Positions 6,184 to 9,467 of a DNA stretch of 9,467 nt are shown here, one piece after another. Under the pieces are notes generated by a model, which saw only the letters and a program-made list of their open reading frames with translations, searched no databases and was not told where the DNA came from. Source of the stretch: an uncultured Pseudomonadota bacterium. Lineage in GTDB: Bacteria; Pseudomonadota; Gammaproteobacteria; Burkholderiales; Usitatibacteraceae. The stretch's first letter is position 1, and each line of letters opens with the position of its first letter. The stretch covers positions 1 to 9,467 of the forward strand of contig CAMPHL010000060.1 in the NCBI GenBank assembly GCA_946885905.1, written 5' to 3'. The position numbers and the translations under genes were made by a program.

Positions 6184-6570
6184 ATGAGCTCCGCGCCCAA
6201 GCCGCGACCCAGGTACTACGACCTGAACCTCGCGCACCTGCCGCCTCCCGGCCTGGTCTCGATCTTCCATCGCATCTCCGGTCTGCTGCTGTTCTTTCCC
6301 GTGCTTCCGGCGCTCCTCTACCTGCTGCAATCGACGCTCGGATCGGAGGACGGTTACGCGCGCTGGCGCGAGTTCTTCGCGCAGGGCGAGGTGAAGCTGA
6401 TCCTGCTGGGTTTCGCCTGGCTCTACGCGCACCACTTCTGGGCCGGCATCCGCTACCTGCTGCTCGACGTGCATTGGGGGGTCGACAAGGCGCCCGCCCG
6501 CGCATCGGCCTACGCGGTGCTGGCGCTCGGCGTGGTCACGACGCTCCTCATCGGCTGGAGGCTCTGGTGA
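6184..6570 (+). CDS. sdhC: Succinate dehydrogenase cytochrome b556 subunit
   Basis: A 128-residue inner-membrane anchor of complex II. Three hydrophobic helices lie near residues 24-47, 68-93 and 107-127. The SIFHRISG block (26-33) corresponds to E. coli SILHRVSG, giving the quinone-site S26 and R30, and H84 in [13 protein letters not shown] aligns with the heme b ligand H84 of E. coli. With SdhD it holds heme and the ubiquinone site that accepts electrons from SdhB. The gene begins 33 bp after the gntR stop; the upstream bases CGGGAAAACAAC give only a weak ribosome site. Its TGA overlaps the GTG start of sdhD. No separate promoter or terminator is visible between gntR and sdhC. Confidence 0.95.
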   Translation: MSSAPKPRPRYYDLNLAHLPPPGLVSIFHRISGLLLFFPVLPALLYLLQSTLGSEDGYARWREFFAQGEVKLILLGFAWLYAHHFWAGIRYLLLDVHWGVDKAPARASAYAVLALGVVTTLLIGWRLW

Positions 6571-6923
6571 ACCGCTACGCCAAGACTCCCGTGGGCGCCC
6601 ATTACGGCCTGGGCGACTGGCTCCTGCAGCGGCTGACCGCCGTGGTAATGGCCCTCTACACCGTGGGCTTCGTGGCTTGCCTCCTCATCGGGCCGCCGGC
6701 CACGTACGCCGACTGGAAGGCGCTCTTCTCGGGCGGCTTCGTGCGGCTCGCGACCATGTTCTTCGTGGCGGCGCTGCTCTACCACGCGTGGGTCGGCATG
6801 CGCGACATCGTCATGGATTACGCCAAGTCCACCGGAATGCGCCTCGGGCTGCAAACGATCATCGGCGGGGCGCTCTTCTTCCAGCTCATCTGGGCCGCCT
6901 CGATCCTGTGGGGGACGCGATGA
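6567..6923 (+). CDS. sdhD: Succinate dehydrogenase hydrophobic membrane anchor subunit
   Basis: A 118-residue anchor subunit with three hydrophobic helices (about 18-42, 58-80, 92-114). The [14 protein letters not shown] block (72-85) matches the E. coli SdhD region that carries the second heme b ligand (here H73) and the quinone-site Asp-Tyr pair (D84, Y85). The start is GTG at 6567, which overlaps the sdhC stop in a GTGA arrangement. The nearest in-frame ATG, at 6474, would run 31 arginine-rich residues inside sdhC and is rejected. The gene ends in an ATGA overlap with sdhA, so sdhC, sdhD and sdhA are translationally coupled. The length matches the family (115 in E. coli). Confidence 0.93.
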   Translation: MNRYAKTPVGAHYGLGDWLLQRLTAVVMALYTVGFVACLLIGPPATYADWKALFSGGFVRLATMFFVAALLYHAWVGMRDIVMDYAKSTGMRLGLQTIIGGALFFQLIWAASILWGTR

Positions 6924-8671
6924 GCGCGACACCGGTCCGGAGGTTCGACGCGGTGATCGTGGGCGCGGGCGGCTCGGGCATGCGCGCCTCGCTCGAGCTC
7001 GCGCAGGCCGGGCTCAAGGTCGCGGTGCTCTCCAAGGTCTTCCCGACGCGCTCGCACACCGTGGCGGCGCAGGGCGGCGTCGGCGCCGCGCTCGGCAACA
7101 TGGGCGAGGACAGCTGGCTCTGGCACATGTACGACACCATCAAGGGCTCGGACTACCTGGGCGACCAGGATGCGATCGAGTTCATGTGCCGCATGGCGCC
7201 CGAGGTCGTGATCGAGCTCGAGCACTTCGGCATGCCGTTCGACCGCAACGACAACGGGACCGTCTACCAGCGCCCCTTCGGCGGGCATTCGGCCAATTTC
7301 GGCGAAAAGCCCGTGCAGCGAAGCTGCTGCGCGGCCGACCGCACCGGCCACGCGATGCTGCACACGCTCTACCAGCGCAACGTGCTGGCCCGCACGCAGT
7401 TCTTCGTCGAGTGGATGGCGCTGGACCTCATCCGCGACTCCGAGGGCCACGTGCTGGGCGTGACCGCGATCGAGATGGAGACCGGCGAGATGTCGATCTT
7501 CCACGCCAAGGCGACCCTCTTCGCCACCGGCGGGGCGGGACGCATCTTCGCTTCCTCGACCAACGCCTTCATCAACACCGGCGACGGGCTCGGCATGGCG
7601 GCGCGTGCCGGCATCCCGCTCGAGGACATGGAGTTCTGGCAGTTCCATCCGACCGGGGTGGCGGGCGCGGGCGTGCTCATCACCGAAGGCGTGCGCGGCG
7701 AGGGCGGCTACCTCCTCAACAAGAACGGCGAGCGCTTCATGGAGCGCTACGCGCCCACGATGAAGGACCTCGCCTCGCGCGACGTGGTCTCCCGCGCGAT
7801 GGCCACCGAGATCAAGGAAGGCCGTGGCGTGGGCCCCGAGGCCGACCACGTGCTGCTCAAGCTCGACCACCTGGGCCTCGAGACGATCGACAAGCGCCTG
7901 CCCGGCATCCGCGAGATCTCGCTCAAGTTCGCCAACGTGGACCCGGTGAAGGAGCCGATCCCCGTCGTGCCCACCGCCCACTACCAGATGGGCGGCATCC
8001 CGACCAACTACCACGGCGAGGTCTTGTCGCCGCAGGGACGCATCGAGGGCTTCTACGGGGCCGGGGAATGCGGCTGCGCGTCGGTGCACGGCGCCAACCG
8101 CCTCGGCACCAACTCGCTCACCGACCTGCTCGTCATGGGCAAGAGCGCCGGCATGGCGATGGTCGAGTTCATCGCCCGGCACGGCACGCACCGGCCGCTG
8201 CCGGAGAAGGCCGACGATTACTCGCGCGCGCGCGTGGCGCGGCTCGACGGGCAGGCGAATTTCGAGCCGGTGCACGAGGTCCGCGCCGAGATGCAGCGCA
8301 CGATGCAGGCGCACTGCGGCGTATTCCGCTTTCCCGACCTGCTCTCGGCCGGCGTGGAGAAGATCAAGGCGGTGTCCGAGCGCGCGAAGCGGACCGGCAT
8401 CCAGGACAAGAGCAAGGTCTTCAACACGGCGCGCATCGAGGCGCTCGAGCTGGAGAACCTGGTCGAGGTGGCGCGCGCCACGATGGTCTCGGCCAACGCC
8501 CGCCAGGAAAGCCGCGGGGCCCACGACCGCGCCGACTTCCACAAGCGCGACGATGCCGGCTGGCTCAAGCACACCCTGTGGTTCAGGGAAGGCGACCGCC
8601 TCGATTACAAGCCGGTGAACCTGAAGCCCCTGACCGTCGAGACCTTCGTCCCCAAGGCGCGGGTTTACTAG
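6920..8671 (+). CDS. sdhA: Succinate dehydrogenase flavoprotein subunit
   Basis: A 583-residue flavoprotein that oxidises succinate to fumarate on the cytoplasmic face of the membrane, the TCA step that also consumes the succinate made by PrpB. The FAD-binding [13 protein letters not shown] (12-24) opens the Rossmann fold, and H46 in [13 protein letters not shown] is the residue expected to carry covalent FAD. The catalytic and substrate residues are all present: H243 (QFHPTG), E256 (TEGVRGEGG), R287 (ASRDVVSR), H354 (TAHYQMGG) and R394 ([10 protein letters not shown]). The start is the ATG at 6920, which overlaps the sdhD stop and has GGGGGA upstream; longer reading of this frame into sdhD is not coding. 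Length is close to E. coli SdhA (588). Fifteen bases separate it from sdhB. Confidence 0.97.
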   Translation: MSATPVRRFDAVIVGAGGSGMRASLELAQAGLKVAVLSKVFPTRSHTVAAQGGVGAALGNMGEDSWLWHMYDTIKGSDYLGDQDAIEFMCRMAPEVVIELEHFGMPFDRNDNGTVYQRPFGGHSANFGEKPVQRSCCAADRTGHAMLHTLYQRNVLARTQFFVEWMALDLIRDSEGHVLGVTAIEMETGEMSIFHAKATLFATGGAGRIFASSTNAFINTGDGLGMAARAGIPLEDMEFWQFHPTGVAGAGVLITEGVRGEGGYLLNKNGERFMERYAPTMKDLASRDVVSRAMATEIKEGRGVGPEADHVLLKLDHLGLETIDKRLPGIREISLKFANVDPVKEPIPVVPTAHYQMGGIPTNYHGEVLSPQGRIEGFYGAGECGCASVHGANRLGTNSLTDLLVMGKSAGMAMVEFIARHGTHRPLPEKADDYSRARVARLDGQANFEPVHEVRAEMQRTMQAHCGVFRFPDLLSAGVEKIKAVSERAKRTGIQDKSKVFNTARIEALELENLVEVARATMVSANARQESRGAHDRADFHKRDDAGWLKHTLWFREGDRLDYKPVNLKPLTVETFVPKARVY

Positions 8672-8686
8672 CCTGCCGCCAACGCC

Positions 8687-9382
8687 ATGAAATTCAGGAT
8701 CCAGCGATACGACCCCGACAAGGACGCGAAACCCTACTTCCAGGACTACGACCTGGAGATGGGGCCGGCCGACCGGATGCTCCTCGACGCGCTGGTGCGC
8801 ATCAAGACCGTGGACGATACGCTCGCCTTGCGCCGCTCGTGCCGCGAGGGCGTGTGCGGGTCGGACGCGATGAACATCAACGGGAAGAACGGCCTCGCGT
8901 GCACGACCAAGCTGGTGGAGCTCAGGCAGCCCGTGGTCATCAGGCCGTTGCCGGGCCTGCCGATCATCCGCGACCTGATCGTGGACATGACGCAGTTCTT
9001 CGCCCAGTACCACTCCATCAAGCCATACGTGGTGAACGACACGCCGCCGCCCGAGAAGGAGCGGCTGCAGAGCCCCACCCAGCGCGAGGAGCTCGACGGC
9101 CTCTACGAGTGCATCCTGTGCGCCTGCTGCTCCACCTCGTGCCCCAGCTTCTGGTGGAACCCGGACAAGTTCGTGGGGCCCGCGGGGCTGCTCCAGGCCT
9201 ACCGCTTCATCGCCGACAGCCGCGACACGGCGACCAACGAGCGCCTCGACGACCTCGAGGACCCGTATCGCCTGTTCCGCTGCCACACGATCATGAACTG
9301 CGTGGACGTGTGCCCGAAGGGGCTCAACCCGACGCTGGCGATCGGCAGAATCAAGGAGCTGCTGGTCAAGCGGGCGGTGTAG
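8687..9382 (+). CDS. sdhB: Succinate dehydrogenase iron-sulfur subunit
   Basis: A 231-residue subunit that carries electrons from SdhA-FAD to the membrane quinone site. All cluster ligands are visible. The 2Fe-2S ferredoxin domain uses C52, C57, D60 and C72 in SCREGVCGSD to GLAC, with Asp in the third position as in E. coli. The 4Fe-4S cluster uses C142, C145, C148 and C209. The 3Fe-4S cluster uses C152, C199 and C205. PSFWWNPDKFVGPAGLL (153-169) is the characteristic quinone-side segment. The start ATG is 15 bp after the sdhA stop but lacks a purine-rich site (CCTGCCGCCAACGCC), so it probably depends on ribosomes finishing sdhA. Its TAG shares one base with the sdhE start codon. Confidence 0.97.
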   Translation: MKFRIQRYDPDKDAKPYFQDYDLEMGPADRMLLDALVRIKTVDDTLALRRSCREGVCGSDAMNINGKNGLACTTKLVELRQPVVIRPLPGLPIIRDLIVDMTQFFAQYHSIKPYVVNDTPPPEKERLQSPTQREELDGLYECILCACCSTSCPSFWWNPDKFVGPAGLLQAYRFIADSRDTATNERLDDLEDPYRLFRCHTIMNCVDVCPKGLNPTLAIGRIKELLVKRAV

Positions 9383-9467
9383 TGGATGCACGATCGCTGG
9401 AGCGCCTCAAGTGGCGCAGCCGGCGCGGGCTGCTGGAGCTGGACCTGGTGTTCGAGCGGTTCTGGGC
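9382..9467 (+). CDS. sdhE: FAD assembly factor SdhE, N-terminus only, partial
   Basis: Twenty-eight codons are present before the window ends. Starting from GTG at 9382 the translation reads DARSLERLKWRSRRGLLE after the initiator and then LDLVFERFW. The RRGLLELD block is the RGxxE signature of SdhE/YgfY, the small protein that helps attach FAD covalently to SdhA. Position directly after sdhB fits: many betaproteobacteria have sdhCDABE followed by gltA. The start shares one base with the sdhB stop (TAGTG). The ATG at 9386 is in another frame and gives no SdhE sequence. Confidence 0.88.
   Translation, partial: MDARSLERLKWRSRRGLLELDLVFERFW

Noticed and set aside
6818..9391. An 857-codon open frame on the minus strand opposite sdhA and sdhB
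   Set aside because: It mirrors the high-GC third-position bias of sdhA/sdhB. Its product is rich in Arg, His, Val and Ala with no recognisable domain, while the plus strand encodes complete, motif-perfect SdhA and SdhB.

Overview
This is a GC-rich, gene-dense bacterial window. The protein sequences (PrpC/PrpB, an SdhC-D-A-B-E operon directly behind a GntR/UTRA regulator, a DUF4124-like secreted protein) suggest a betaproteobacterium, probably Burkholderiales or a relative. That placement comes from recognising families by eye, not from a search. All recognisable genes are central carbon metabolism; I see no phage, transposase, CRISPR array, tRNA or rRNA.

Layout. The left 5.3 kb is one leftward (minus-strand) gene train, in transcription order: a CitE-like CoA-ester lyase (5307-4426), a double-hotdog mesaconyl-CoA hydratase (4433-3357, GTG start, 8-bp overlap), a second and very different HpcH/HpaI-type lyase (3331-2327), a 200-bp gap filled by a 51-bp-arm inverted repeat, methylisocitrate lyase prpB (2126-1251), 2-methylcitrate synthase prpC (1243-80), and the first 26 codons of a secreted protein (79-1). 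The right 4.1 kb runs rightward: a GntR/UTRA regulator (5416-6150), then sdhC, sdhD, sdhA, sdhB and the start of sdhE, mostly overlapping or a few bases apart. The two trains diverge from a 108-bp intergenic region (5308-5415) that holds a perfect 12-bp palindrome over a candidate -10 box.

How the genes fit together. PrpC and PrpB are methylcitrate-cycle enzymes: propionyl-CoA plus oxaloacetate ends as pyruvate plus succinate, and succinate is the substrate of the divergently encoded SdhCDAB. The hydratase plus an Mcl-type lyase would interconvert mesaconyl-CoA, beta-methylmalyl-CoA, and propionyl-CoA plus glyoxylate, as in the 3-hydroxypropionate bicycle and the ethylmalonyl-CoA pathway. The locus therefore looks like a propionyl-CoA/glyoxylate/succinate junction, possibly under the one GntR regulator. 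The aconitase/dehydratase step (prpD or acnD), prpE, and any mesaconyl-CoA transferase are not in the window.

The points most worth a second look are the combination of Mch and two lyases with prpBC, the inverted-repeat element inserted in front of prpB (with an open frame that runs through it and ends in an ATGA overlap with prpB), and the operator-like palindrome between the divergent units.
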